Assembly (NCBI GenBank): GCA_944392185.1
Contig: CALXVW010000049.1
Span: forward strand, 1 to 7,321
Direction: 5' to 3'
Origin: an uncultured Alphaproteobacteria bacterium
GTDB taxonomy: Bacteria > Pseudomonadota > Alphaproteobacteria > RF32 > CAG-239
Length of the DNA stretch: 7,321 nucleotides
Notes under the pieces: model-generated
Database searches by the model: none
What the model was told of the DNA's origin: nothing
Seen by the model: the letters and a program-made list of their open reading frames with translations, nothing else
Part shown: positions 1 through 6,068 of the stretch, piece after piece
Layout: each line of letters begins with the position of its first letter
Numbering within the stretch: position 1 is the first letter of the stretch
Position numbers and translations under genes: made by a program

Positions 1-291
1 TTTGATACCTTTATGGGCGTGTTTATCATTGCCCAGGTGCTTGGTGTGTTTAGCCAAGTGCCGGGAGGTTTGGGCGTGTTTGAAGGCTTGTTTATGTATA
101 TCATCCCCGGAGAGCACAACCAGGCAACTTTGTTTGGCGCTCTTATTGCTTATCGTGTCATCTACTATCTGTTGCCGCTTATTTTCTCCGGCGTGGTGCT
201 TTTTGTATATGAGGCTTATTTGAAATATGTGAAAAAGCAGCGGTTGGAAAAATTGAAGATTTTCAGAACCGAAAATGTCAAGCAATTATAA
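1..291 (+). CDS. C-terminal part of a YbhN / lysylphosphatidylglycerol-synthase-type integral membrane protein (partial)
   Basis: The reading frame is open from base 1 (phe-asp-thr-phe-met...) and ends at a TAA at 289-291, so only the last 96 residues are present and the start lies outside the window. What is visible is a hydrophobic helix, the short motif VPGGLGVFE, another helix, then AYRVIYYLLPLIFSGVVLF as a final membrane segment. A basic cytoplasmic tail (KYVKKQRLEKLK) follows. The PGGLGxxE motif followed by an R-x-x-Y-Y-L-x-P helix is characteristic of the UPF0104/YbhN family, which shares the flippase-like membrane domain of MprF. Some members move or modify lipids, but many are uncharacterised, so no substrate is claimed. 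A strong terminator follows directly. The family call is fairly safe; the precise function is not. Confidence 0.75.
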   Translation, partial: FDTFMGVFIIAQVLGVFSQVPGGLGVFEGLFMYIIPGEHNQATLFGALIAYRVIYYLLPLIFSGVVLFVYEAYLKYVKKQRLEKLKIFRTENVKQL

Positions 292-326
292 AAAAATATC
301 CTCGCAATTTGCGGGGATATTTTTTT
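290..326. terminator. Bidirectional intrinsic terminator between convergent genes
   Basis: Bases 290-305 pair with 311-326 around a 5-base loop (306-310). The pairing is continuous with one G·T wobble (302/314). The GC core (CCTCGC/GCGGGG) is flanked by an A-run on the left and a T-run on the right, so the RNA of either strand ends in a hairpin plus U-tract. It begins at the stop codon of the plus-strand membrane protein and lies 18 bases past the stop of the minus-strand cold-shock gene, which fits a shared terminator. Confidence 0.92.
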
Positions 327-344
327 GGTTCTCTTTATATTAGT

Positions 345-554
345 TTACCAGCCAAGAACCTTTATTTCTCCTGCCGCCGTGCGGCCGCGGTCATCATAAG
401 TCTCATAGCTTACTTTTTGAAACTCGTTTAGTCTCTTTAAGCCGGCGCGCTCTATTTGAGTGACGTGTACGAATACATCTTTGTCACCTTCATCAGGAGT
501 GATGAAACCATAACCTTTAATACTGCTGTACCATTTGACTGTACCTGTTGCCAT
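345..554 (-). CDS. Cold-shock domain protein (CspA family)
   Basis: A 69-residue single cold-shock domain, the usual size for bacterial Csp proteins. It is a five-stranded beta-barrel that binds single-stranded RNA and DNA in the cytoplasm and acts as an RNA chaperone. The N-terminus GTVKWY is followed by RNP1 (KGYGFI, residues 13-18) and RNP2 (VFVHV, 27-31), and then by ERAGL. The common KWFN is KWYS here, an aromatic-for-aromatic change. The start is supported by AGAGGA (562-567 on the minus strand) 7 bases upstream. The gene has its own promoter and ends at the convergent terminator, so it is probably a single-gene transcript. Whether it is cold-induced or constitutive cannot be told from the protein. 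Several csp paralogues usually exist, so no paralogue letter is assigned. Confidence 0.95.
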   Translation of the reverse strand: MATGTVKWYSSIKGYGFITPDEGDKDVFVHVTQIERAGLKRLNEFQKVSYETYDDRGRTAAGEIKVLGW

Positions 555-605
555 TGTTTTGTCCTCTATTAAAAATTGTTTGTTACAACCAGCAATTTCT
601 AATTT

Positions 606-633
606 AGGATAATACCAACTAAAAGTTTGTCAA
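606..633 (-). promoter_or_regulatory. Sigma-70-like promoter of the cold-shock gene
   Basis: On the minus strand a perfect TTGACA (628-633) is followed after 16 bases by TATCCT (606-611, four of six matches to TATAAT). Transcription would begin near base 600 and give a leader of roughly 45 bases. That is much shorter than the long structured leaders of classical cold-induced csp genes. The promoter lies in the gap after the thioredoxin-like gene. Confidence 0.6.
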
Positions 634-662
634 GACACTTTCTTAAAATCAATGGTAGCGAA

Positions 663-1118
663 CTATCCATTGTTGCCTAAAAAGTTATTAACCTCATTTA
701 CAAAATAGTCTTCCATACTTACCGGATCTGAGGTCATATTTTGTAGATTTTCTATCTTGGTATAGCCAAAGGGAGCGCCATCATCTATGCGAACCAGCAC
801 AACTTCAAGCGGCCGTGAGAGGTTGTAGGTTTGTATGAAATTGTTTTCATCATCATTTTGATAATTAATCATGAACATATTGTATTCATCGATGAAATTT
901 TGGTCATAGAATTGTTCTATCATCTCAATGGCGGCGGCACAGGTATAGCAAGGCTCGTTATTGAAAAAAATATAAATAATCGATTTATCATAACTACTTT
1001 CATCGGCATCAAAATAGGGTTCTATTCCTTGGGAGGGCATATAGCCATCGGTCGGAACCACCTGTGCTTGTGCGGAAAAGGCAAAGACCAGGCTCAAAGC
1101 AAGCAAAAGTTTGCGCAT
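663..1118 (-). CDS. Putative secreted thioredoxin-like protein with CYTC motif
   Basis: The product has 151 residues. Residues 1-18 form a signal peptide (MRK, a hydrophobic core, then AQA before Q19), so it is probably exported to the periplasm. The mature part has a beta strand (SIIYIFF, 46-52) followed by NNEPCYTC with Cys57 and Cys60 at the start of a helix. That is the layout of a thioredoxin-fold redox site. The C-terminal pattern (a strand with EVVLVRIDDG, then a helix ending in VNEVNNFL) resembles small thioredoxin-like proteins annotated as ArsF-family, but the resemblance is from memory and weak. A reductase, a disulfide carrier or a non-catalytic metal binder are all possible. The start is supported by GAGGAGA (1124-1130) 5 bases upstream. 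It lies 42 bases behind the aminopeptidase gene with no clear terminator between, so it is probably the last gene of the prmA operon. The product is acidic and rich in Asn and Asp. Confidence 0.7.
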   Translation of the reverse strand: MRKLLLALSLVFAFSAQAQVVPTDGYMPSQGIEPYFDADESSYDKSIIYIFFNNEPCYTCAAAIEMIEQFYDQNFIDEYNMFMINYQNDDENNFIQTYNLSRPLEVVLVRIDDGAPFGYTKIENLQNMTSDPVSMEDYFVNEVNNFLGNNG

Positions 1119-1160
1119 CTGTTTCTCCTCTTTTATACACCTGTCTTAAAAGTGTATTGG

Positions 1161-2840
1161 TTATAGTGGGGCGCAGGCAGCCGCCAGCCAATTTTGCATT
1201 TCTGAGGGCAATAGCTGGTTTAGTTTTTGGTAGACTTCTTTGTGGTAGTCATTGAGCCAGCTTATTTCCTGCTTAGTTAGGAGATATTTATTGATGAGGC
1301 GTTTATCAATAGGCACTAAGGTTAAATTTTCGAATTTTAACATCGGTTCGGCAAAATCAGGATTGGTATCTTCTGCAACATAATACAAATTTTCTATTCT
1401 GATGCCATATTCTCCGGCGACATAATAGCCGGGCTCAATGGATGTTACTTGGTCTTTTTCAAGCGGCGATTTGCCTCGGCGAGAAAGAGAAACTGGGCTT
1501 TCATGCACACAGCCAAAACAACCGACGCCATGCCCGGTGCCGTGGTTGAAGTCTTTACCAAAGTGCCATAATTCAGCCCTGGCTATAGTATCAATAGCGC
1601 GCCCTTGAGTGCCGCTTGGAAAACGGCTCGAGGCGGCGGCAATATGCGCTTTCAATACCTGTGTAAAGCTGTCTTTTATTTTATCTTCAACTTTGCCGAT
1701 GGCAATGGTGCGGGTGATGTCTGTTGTGCCGTCAAGATACTGAGCGCCACTATCTAGCAGTAAAACTGAATCGGCCTCTAAGGCAAGAGCTGTTTCTTGT
1801 TTGGGTGTGTAGTGGACAATGGCACCATTGGCACCAAATGCGGCTATGGTTTCAAAACTCAAATCTCTGAAATTTTCTTCCTGGGCTCTAAATTCTCTAA
1901 GCTTCTCCGCAATGGAAAATTCATCTTGTCCTTGCCAGTTGTGTTCCAGCCAATACAAAAACTTGCAGACGGCTATACCGTCACGGATGTGAGCGCGGCG
2001 AAAACCTTCCAGCTCAACCGCATTTTTGGCTGCTTTCCAAGAGAGAATCGGGTTTGCCAGATTGCAAATCCAGATTTTGTGGTCTTTCATCAGATTTTGT
2101 ATCTTTTTGGGTGTGGTGTTGGGAGAAAGGCCAATCTCTTTGCCTTTATAGAGGGCAAGCTCAGCTTCTATCTTGTTTAAATCATTGGTAAATAAGCTAA
2201 CTTCTCCTTCTTTGTCAACTAGGGCAAAGGCTCTTAAAACCGGAGTGTATGGCAGGCAGTTTGAACGCAAGTTCAAGAGCCAAGAGACAGCCTCGCACTC
2301 GCTGATAAAAAAGGCTTCCAACTTATTTTTGTTTATAAAATCCGTCAGGTAAGAAATTTTTTCTTCTACCGAAACGCCGGCAAACTCAATATCGTGCTCA
2401 AAAATATCCGCAATTTGAGAGGAGATTCTGGTGCCTAGAACTCCGATGTTGTCTTCAACAAAGTGATGTTTTTTTATAGCTCGATTCCAGAATTCAACCT
2501 CGCTTATGGAGTGGCACCAGGGGTCATAGGCAATATTTAAGCCGCTCTCGTCTTCTTTTTGGAGCCAGCTGCCAACACTGTCTGTGGTGCAAACAACGCT
2601 GACTTCTTTTGCATCAACTTCTTGGGCAGCTTGGAGTTCATAGCGACCGTCTACCAGCAAAACAGCGCTATCTTTAAAAACAATCAAGGTTCCGGCAGAG
2701 CCGCTGAAGCCACAAATTTCATATAACTTGTTTTCTTCTTTTAGCGTGGCTTCTTGGCTTAAAAACATATTACCGCGGGTGATGATGTAGGCATCCCATT
2801 TGTGTTTTATCAATTCTTTTTGTAAATCTGAAATCGTCAT
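1161..2840 (-). CDS. pepP: Xaa-Pro aminopeptidase, M24B family (long, XPNPEP1-type)
   Basis: The 559-residue product is a metallopeptidase that removes an N-terminal residue preceding proline. It has the three-part layout of long aminopeptidase P: two creatinase-like N-terminal domains (about 1-295) and a C-terminal pita-bread catalytic domain. The five dimetal ligands are all present: Asp363 and Asp374 (LLLDSGAQYLDGTTDITRT), His437 (HGTGHGVG), Glu469 (SIEPGYY) and Glu483 (IRIENLYYV). His343 (VHYTP) and His446 (VHESP) fit the accessory histidines. There is no signal peptide, so it is cytoplasmic. The frame stays open upstream to 2912, but the ATG at 2838-2840 is preferred. It gives the expected MTISDLQKEL start, has an AAAGG site about 9 bases upstream, and lies 4 bases after the prmA stop, as expected for coupled translation. 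An unusual CFGC sits at 441-444. The symbol follows family usage; this is the longer type than E. coli PepP. Confidence 0.95.
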   Translation of the reverse strand: MTISDLQKELIKHKWDAYIITRGNMFLSQEATLKEENKLYEICGFSGSAGTLIVFKDSAVLLVDGRYELQAAQEVDAKEVSVVCTTDSVGSWLQKEDESGLNIAYDPWCHSISEVEFWNRAIKKHHFVEDNIGVLGTRISSQIADIFEHDIEFAGVSVEEKISYLTDFINKNKLEAFFISECEAVSWLLNLRSNCLPYTPVLRAFALVDKEGEVSLFTNDLNKIEAELALYKGKEIGLSPNTTPKKIQNLMKDHKIWICNLANPILSWKAAKNAVELEGFRRAHIRDGIAVCKFLYWLEHNWQGQDEFSIAEKLREFRAQEENFRDLSFETIAAFGANGAIVHYTPKQETALALEADSVLLLDSGAQYLDGTTDITRTIAIGKVEDKIKDSFTQVLKAHIAAASSRFPSGTQGRAIDTIARAELWHFGKDFNHGTGHGVGCFGCVHESPVSLSRRGKSPLEKDQVTSIEPGYYVAGEYGIRIENLYYVAEDTNPDFAEPMLKFENLTLVPIDKRLINKYLLTKQEISWLNDYHKEVYQKLNQLLPSEMQNWLAAACAPL

Positions 2841-2844
2841 TGTC

Positions 2845-3708
2845 TTATGCCTTTTGCAGTAGGGCTGCGCGCCAGTTATCAAATTCATATAGCTTGCACA
2901 ATTTAAGCCCAAGTTGTTGATGGGTGGAAATAATCCAATCTGTTTGATTGTCTACAAAACCTGAAAGAATCGCATAACCTTTAGCAGACAGGTGTTTTTG
3001 CAAATCCGGAGCCATTTCCAAGAGTGGACGTGCTAAAATATTAGCCAAAACCAAATCATAGGGGGCTTTTTCTTTAACCAAAGGGGCTTTATAGCCATCG
3101 CTTTGGCATATTTTCAGGTGGCTATCCAGATTGTTGTTTTGGGTATTGCTTTGGGTTACCAGCACGGATTCTTCATCTATATCTACCGCTGTGATTTCTG
3201 CCTTGGGCCAAAGACTGGCGGCCGCCAAAGACAAAATGCCGGATCCGGTGCCGACATCTAAAATCTTTTTTGCCACAAAACCATTGTGATACAGCTCGCT
3301 GATGGCGGTTAAACACGCTCTGGTGGTTTGGTGGTCTGAGCCAAAAGCAGTGGCGGCATAAATTTGAAGTGGAATTTTCTTGGTTTGGGGGGCTTCTTTT
3401 TCATGAATGCCATAAATGCAGAAATCTGCAACCTCAAACGGGGCAAAGCGGATAACATAGTATTTGAGCCAATTGGCACTTTCTAATTTCTCGACCCTAT
3501 ATGGCGGCAATGAGAGCCCGCGCTTTTTTGCACTTTCTTGCATATCTTCTTCTTTGAAATCTTTGGCCGTGTAGCCGATGTATTCATCATTGTCGTTCTC
3601 ATCAAAGTTTTGAGCGTAAACTTCAAAATATTCTTCTAAGAAATTTTCAAATTCTTCGCTTATCTGTCCTTTAAGGTGAAAGCTTATCTGCCAGCAACTG
3701 CTCATCAT
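2845..3708 (-). CDS. prmA: Ribosomal protein L11 methyltransferase
   Basis: The 287-residue product is a SAM-dependent enzyme that trimethylates lysines and the N-terminus of ribosomal protein L11. An N-terminal substrate-recognition domain (about 1-100, with the W80 and PFEV stretch) precedes the Rossmann methyltransferase domain. In that domain are AFGSDHQTT (121-129), motif I DVGTGSG (151-157), the acidic AVDID (174-178) and NILARPL (223-229), the PrmA version of the catalytic N-x-x-x loop. Length matches E. coli PrmA (293). The 121-129 motif is one residue shorter than the usual AFGTGxHxTT. The frame starts with two adjacent ATGs (3708 and 3705). A possible AGGGA lies 12-15 bases upstream, so the exact start is uncertain by one codon. 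It heads a probable operon with the aminopeptidase and the thioredoxin-like gene. Confidence 0.93.
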   Translation of the reverse strand: MMSSCWQISFHLKGQISEEFENFLEEYFEVYAQNFDENDNDEYIGYTAKDFKEEDMQESAKKRGLSLPPYRVEKLESANWLKYYVIRFAPFEVADFCIYGIHEKEAPQTKKIPLQIYAATAFGSDHQTTRACLTAISELYHNGFVAKKILDVGTGSGILSLAAASLWPKAEITAVDIDEESVLVTQSNTQNNNLDSHLKICQSDGYKAPLVKEKAPYDLVLANILARPLLEMAPDLQKHLSAKGYAILSGFVDNQTDWIISTHQQLGLKLCKLYEFDNWRAALLQKA

Positions 3709-3808
3709 TTTTTAGAGTTATCCCTGATGTTATAAAATTATTTACTAAACGAAGTTTATAGTATAATAATTAAAAATAAATTTAATTTGAGCAAGAAGAG
3801 GGGACCTC
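3709..3808. promoter_or_regulatory. Divergent AT-rich promoter region (prmA operon / lipoprotein gene)
   Basis: This 100-base gap between divergent genes must hold both promoters. On the plus strand a perfect TATAAT lies at 3762-3767, with a poor -35 candidate TTTACT at 3741-3746 (15-base spacer). On the minus strand a TATACT lies at 3760-3765, overlapping the plus-strand box, and TATAAC at 3729-3734. Neither minus-strand box has a convincing -35. The plus-strand gene has a clear Shine-Dalgarno site, AGGGG at 3799-3803. The promoter assignments are tentative because almost any AT-rich run gives -10-like hexamers. Confidence 0.35.
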
Positions 3809-4585
3809 ATGAAAAAATTATGTCTGTTGGTGTCTTTGGCGTTGTTGTCTGGTTGCTTTAGGGCCGGGGATTATAATATTTTGCCTCAGCGCAATGATAT
3901 TTTTACCATGTGGAACGGGCATAAGATAACTTTTTATGAGACAGATGGTGAAGCGACACTGCTCCGGACTGAACGTGTGGAGGAACGGAATTTTAAGCCT
4001 AATGAGGCACAGACAGTCTATACGGGATACTCTGTTCTCAATAGCAAGGTTTATCAGAAAAGTTACTATGCTCAGGAGTATTTGAAACCAAATAAATCCG
4101 GCGCTCTAAATAGTGCTTCATTGCCAATTGTTTTGAGGGAAAATAAAAAATATAAGCTTATCGGAGAGGTGACAATTGACGGTAAAACTTATCGGATGAT
4201 CCCAGGTGAGATGGAGGGTTATGCGGTATTGATTGATGAAAATGGTGGCTTTTATCAAAAAATCGGGCAGATAGATGGCGATTATCTTATCCTTTTGGAT
4301 ACAGAATTCTTCCCGTATCCTTCTGATTTGAAAATGGTGGAAGTTAAAAATACTAAAACTGAACAAAGTGAAGCGGTCCAGGGTTTCGATGTGAAATATG
4401 ACGGTGTCAAACTTGATCGTATCTGGTTTACTTATTTGGACTATGATCAAGGGTTCGGTAACGGCGGCGTTTTCAAAAATATCAGTTTCCCAAATAAACC
4501 AGGGCTAATTACCATTAATAATATCGGATTCCGCGTTCTGCAGGCCGATAATGAAAAAATTACTTATATGGTCTTGACTGAATAA
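3809..4585 (+). CDS. Lipoprotein of unknown function
   Basis: I do not recognise a family for this 258-residue product. Its N-terminus is a clear lipoprotein signal: MKK, a hydrophobic stretch, then LLSGC with the lipidated cysteine at 16. Position +2 is Phe, not Asp, so under the E. coli sorting rule it would go to the outer membrane. The mature protein contains only that one cysteine, has no further membrane segment and looks beta-rich, with short strands separated by Gly/Asn/Asp turns. Examples are YKLIGEVTIDGKTYRMI near 112-128 and GDYLILLDTEFFPYP near 157-171. ATG is preceded by AGGGG (3799-3803) at 5 bases. It is divergent from prmA and upstream of yebC, which has its own promoter, so it is probably monocistronic. 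No clear terminator follows it. An envelope structural or accessory role is possible but unsupported. Confidence 0.85.
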   Translation: MKKLCLLVSLALLSGCFRAGDYNILPQRNDIFTMWNGHKITFYETDGEATLLRTERVEERNFKPNEAQTVYTGYSVLNSKVYQKSYYAQEYLKPNKSGALNSASLPIVLRENKKYKLIGEVTIDGKTYRMIPGEMEGYAVLIDENGGFYQKIGQIDGDYLILLDTEFFPYPSDLKMVEVKNTKTEQSEAVQGFDVKYDGVKLDRIWFTYLDYDQGFGNGGVFKNISFPNKPGLITINNIGFRVLQADNEKITYMVLTE

Positions 4586-4619
4586 GTCTTAAATCTAGTT
4601 CTTCTTTTGTAAAAAAATC

Positions 4620-4648
4620 TTGCGCTTAAATATTGCTTGTTGTATAAC
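4620..4648 (+). promoter_or_regulatory. Sigma-70-like promoter of yebC
   Basis: TTGCGC (4620-4625) is followed by exactly 17 bases and TATAAC (4643-4648), a well-spaced sigma-70 pair. Transcription would start near 4655, about 30 bases before the yebC ATG. The yebC Shine-Dalgarno is AAGGAG at 4673-4678, 7 bases from the start. Confidence 0.6.
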
Positions 4649-4685
4649 TGCCCCGAGTTAAGGCTTTTTTTCAAGGAGTAAATAG

Positions 4686-5444
4686 ATGTCTGGACACTCC
4701 CAGTTTAAAAATATTATGTACCGTAAAGGTGCTCAAGATGCCAAAAAAGCAAAGGTCTTTGCTAAATTGGCTCGTGATATTACCATTGCCGCCAAGAGCG
4801 GTTTGCCCGAACCTGATAAAAACCCGCGTTTGCGCTTGGCTATTCAGGCTGCCCGTGCCGAAAGTATGCCTAAAGATAATATTGAACGTGCTATTGCCAA
4901 AGCAACACAAACTGCCGGCGGTGCAGATTATGTTTCTGCCCGTTATGAAGGTTTTGGCCCGGGAAAAGTTGCTGTTATTGTTGAGGCTATGACCGATAAT
5001 AAAAACCGCACGGCCGGAAATATCCGCACAATCTTTGGTAAGCGCGGCGGTGCTATGGGTGAAAACGGTTCGGTTGCTTTCAACTTTGAACGTATTGGTT
5101 TTATTGAATATCCTTTAAGCGCTGCTGATGCCGACAAAATGTTTGAAACCGCATTGGAGGCCGGCGCCAATGATGTCATTAGCGATGATGAACATCATGA
5201 CATTGAGACTTTGCCCGATGATTTGGCTGCCGTGACCGATGCTTTGGAAAAGGTTTTCGGCACACCGTCTGCTTCTCGTCTGGATTGGAAACCAATGGTC
5301 AAAACCGATGTCAACGATCTTGAGACAGCTCAAAAACTGCTCGACTTTATTGATGCTTTGGAAGATGATGACGATGTTCAACGCGTTTATCATAATGCTG
5401 AATTTTCGGATGAAGTTATGCAAAAACTGAATCCTGAGGAATAA
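4686..5444 (+). CDS. yebC: YebC/PmpR (TACO1) family protein
   Basis: The 252-residue length is typical of this three-domain cytoplasmic family. The N-terminal signature GHSQFKNIMYRKGAQDAKKAK occupies residues 3-23. It is followed by MPKDNIERAI (61-70) and by the core stretch from YEGFGPGKVAVIVEA (87-101), including DNKNRTAGNIR (104-114), to GENGSVAFNF (125-134). The C-terminal part is acidic, with EDDDD near the end. Family members were long annotated as transcriptional regulators. Work on TACO1 and bacterial YebC points to a role in translation, helping ribosomes through difficult sequences such as polyproline stretches. Which applies here is not shown by the sequence. Immediate linkage to ruvC is common in proteobacteria. 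The gene has its own promoter and a hairpin terminator behind it, so it may be largely monocistronic. Confidence 0.95.
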   Translation: MSGHSQFKNIMYRKGAQDAKKAKVFAKLARDITIAAKSGLPEPDKNPRLRLAIQAARAESMPKDNIERAIAKATQTAGGADYVSARYEGFGPGKVAVIVEAMTDNKNRTAGNIRTIFGKRGGAMGENGSVAFNFERIGFIEYPLSAADADKMFETALEAGANDVISDDEHHDIETLPDDLAAVTDALEKVFGTPSASRLDWKPMVKTDVNDLETAQKLLDFIDALEDDDDVQRVYHNAEFSDEVMQKLNPEE

Positions 5445-5464
5445 TCTCAGATTTTTGGTGAATT

Positions 5465-5505
5465 AATCCGCTGTTTGTTTATAATGTAAACACAGCGGAT
5501 TTTTT
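5465..5505 (+). terminator. Intrinsic terminator between yebC and ruvC
   Basis: AATCCGCTGT (5465-5474) pairs perfectly with ACAGCGGATT (5492-5501). After a TT bulge, GTTTA (5477-5481) pairs with TAAAC (5487-5491), leaving a 5-base loop. A run of six T (5500-5505) follows. This is a strong Rho-independent terminator starting about 20 bases after the yebC stop. Its T-run directly abuts the ruvC Shine-Dalgarno AAGGA (5506-5510), so the hairpin could also act as an attenuator of ruvC. Confidence 0.88.
5480..5485 (+). promoter_or_regulatory. Candidate ruvC -10 box inside the terminator hairpin
   Basis: A perfect TATAAT lies at the tip of the hairpin that separates yebC from ruvC. The best -35-like hexamer is TTGGTG at 5455-5460 with a 19-base spacer, which is weak and slightly long. 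A TG pair sits at 5476-5477, one base away from the extended -10 position. Transcription would begin near 5491-5493, in the descending arm. The ruvC transcript would then lack the left arm and could not form the hairpin. The terminator upstream leaves ruvC without another obvious promoter, which supports this reading indirectly. Confidence 0.4.
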
Positions 5506-5516
5506 AAGGAAAAAAT

Positions 5517-5993
5517 ATGGTTAGAATTTTGGGGTTGGATCCGAGTTTGTCTTCTACCGGCTGGGGAATTATCGAAGCCGAAAATAATCGTTTGCGCTAT
5601 GTGGCAGACGGTTTTATTCCCACCGAAACCAAGACGCCTATTGCCGAAAGGTTGGCACAGATTAAAAATGCATTAAGTGATGTTATTGAATTTTATAAGC
5701 CCGATGAGGCCGCGATTGAACAAGTGTTTTTAAATACCAATGCGGTTTCCACCATCAAACTCGGTATGGCGCGCGGCGTGGTGATGATGGTGCCGGCTCT
5801 TTACAATATCAGCGTGACCGAATATGAGCCAAACAAAATCAAAAAAGCGGTGGTCGGGGTCGGAAAAGCCGAGAAAAATCAGGTCGAAACCATGGTCAAA
5901 GTTTTGCTGCCCGGGTGCAAGCCTAAAAATAACGACTCCTCTGATGCCTTGGCAATTGCCATTACACATAATTCTTTCAGGCGAATGCGCTGA
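5517..5993 (+). CDS. ruvC: Holliday-junction resolvase RuvC
   Basis: The 158-residue product is a crossover-junction endonuclease, slightly shorter than E. coli RuvC (173) but complete. It works as a dimer that cuts symmetrically across four-way DNA junctions bound by RuvAB. The RNase-H-like fold shows its four acidic metal ligands: Asp8 (ILGLDPSLSSTGWG), Glu68 (AAIEQVF), Asp140 and Asp143 (NNDSSDALAIAITH). The flexible loop after Glu68 (FLNTNAVSTIKLGMARG) and the basic stretch NKIKKAVVGVGKAEKNQV are also as expected. The final helix has SSDALA where DAADALA is commoner, a mild change that keeps both aspartates. ATG at 5517 follows AAGGA (5506-5510) by 6 bases. The stop is TGA. It lies between yebC and ruvA, a common proteobacterial order. 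Confidence 0.97.
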   Translation: MVRILGLDPSLSSTGWGIIEAENNRLRYVADGFIPTETKTPIAERLAQIKNALSDVIEFYKPDEAAIEQVFLNTNAVSTIKLGMARGVVMMVPALYNISVTEYEPNKIKKAVVGVGKAEKNQVETMVKVLLPGCKPKNNDSSDALAIAITHNSFRRMR

Positions 5994-6032
5994 TTTATCT
6001 CTGTGCTCAATTTGGGGTTTTGTTCTTAAGTG

Positions 6033-6063
6033 CAAAAAGCGCTTGTAACAGAAGAGCTTTTTG
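6033..6063 (+). terminator. Weak hairpin in the ruvC-ruvA gap (possible terminator or attenuator)
   Basis: CAAAAAGC (6033-6040) pairs perfectly with GCTTTTTG (6056-6063). After a G·A mismatch, CTT (6042-6044) pairs with AAG (6052-6054) around a 7-base loop. The descending arm is T-rich and runs into TTTAGG. The GC content of the stem is low, so termination would be weak at best. It is the only structured element in the 109-base gap (5994-6102) apart from the repeated ruvA start. No convincing promoter for ruvA was found here, although CATAAT at 6077-6082 is a possible -10 box without a good -35. Confidence 0.3.
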
Positions 6064-6068
6064 TTTAG

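Noticed and set aside
1130..1157. Interleaved inverted repeats (ATACAC/GTGTAT and CTTTTA/TAAAAG) just before the thioredoxin-like gene's ribosome site, which could form a small pseudoknot
   Set aside because: The stems are 5-6 bp, A/T-rich and share bases. Such pairings are expected by chance in this composition.
831..1166. Plus-strand open frame of 111 codons opposite the thioredoxin-like gene
   Set aside because: The minus-strand gene has a signal peptide, a strong Shine-Dalgarno and a CxxC motif. The plus frame has none of these.
1797..2180. Plus-strand open frame of 127 codons opposite the aminopeptidase
   Set aside because: It is antisense to a well-supported catalytic domain, and its composition is a shadow of the real frame.
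2841..2912. A 24-codon upstream extension of the aminopeptidase frame starting at 2912
   Set aside because: It would overlap the end of prmA, has no ribosome site, and adds residues unlike the family. ATG 2840 gives the expected N-terminus.
4645..4671. TAACT-GCCCCG-AGTTA mini-hairpin followed by seven T before yebC
   Set aside because: The stem is only 5 bp, is separated from the T-run, and overlaps the likely -10 box. It is not a credible terminator.
4586..4685. Search for a terminator after the lipoprotein gene
   Set aside because: Only a 4-bp GACT/AGTC inverted repeat around the stop codon was found, which is too weak to call.
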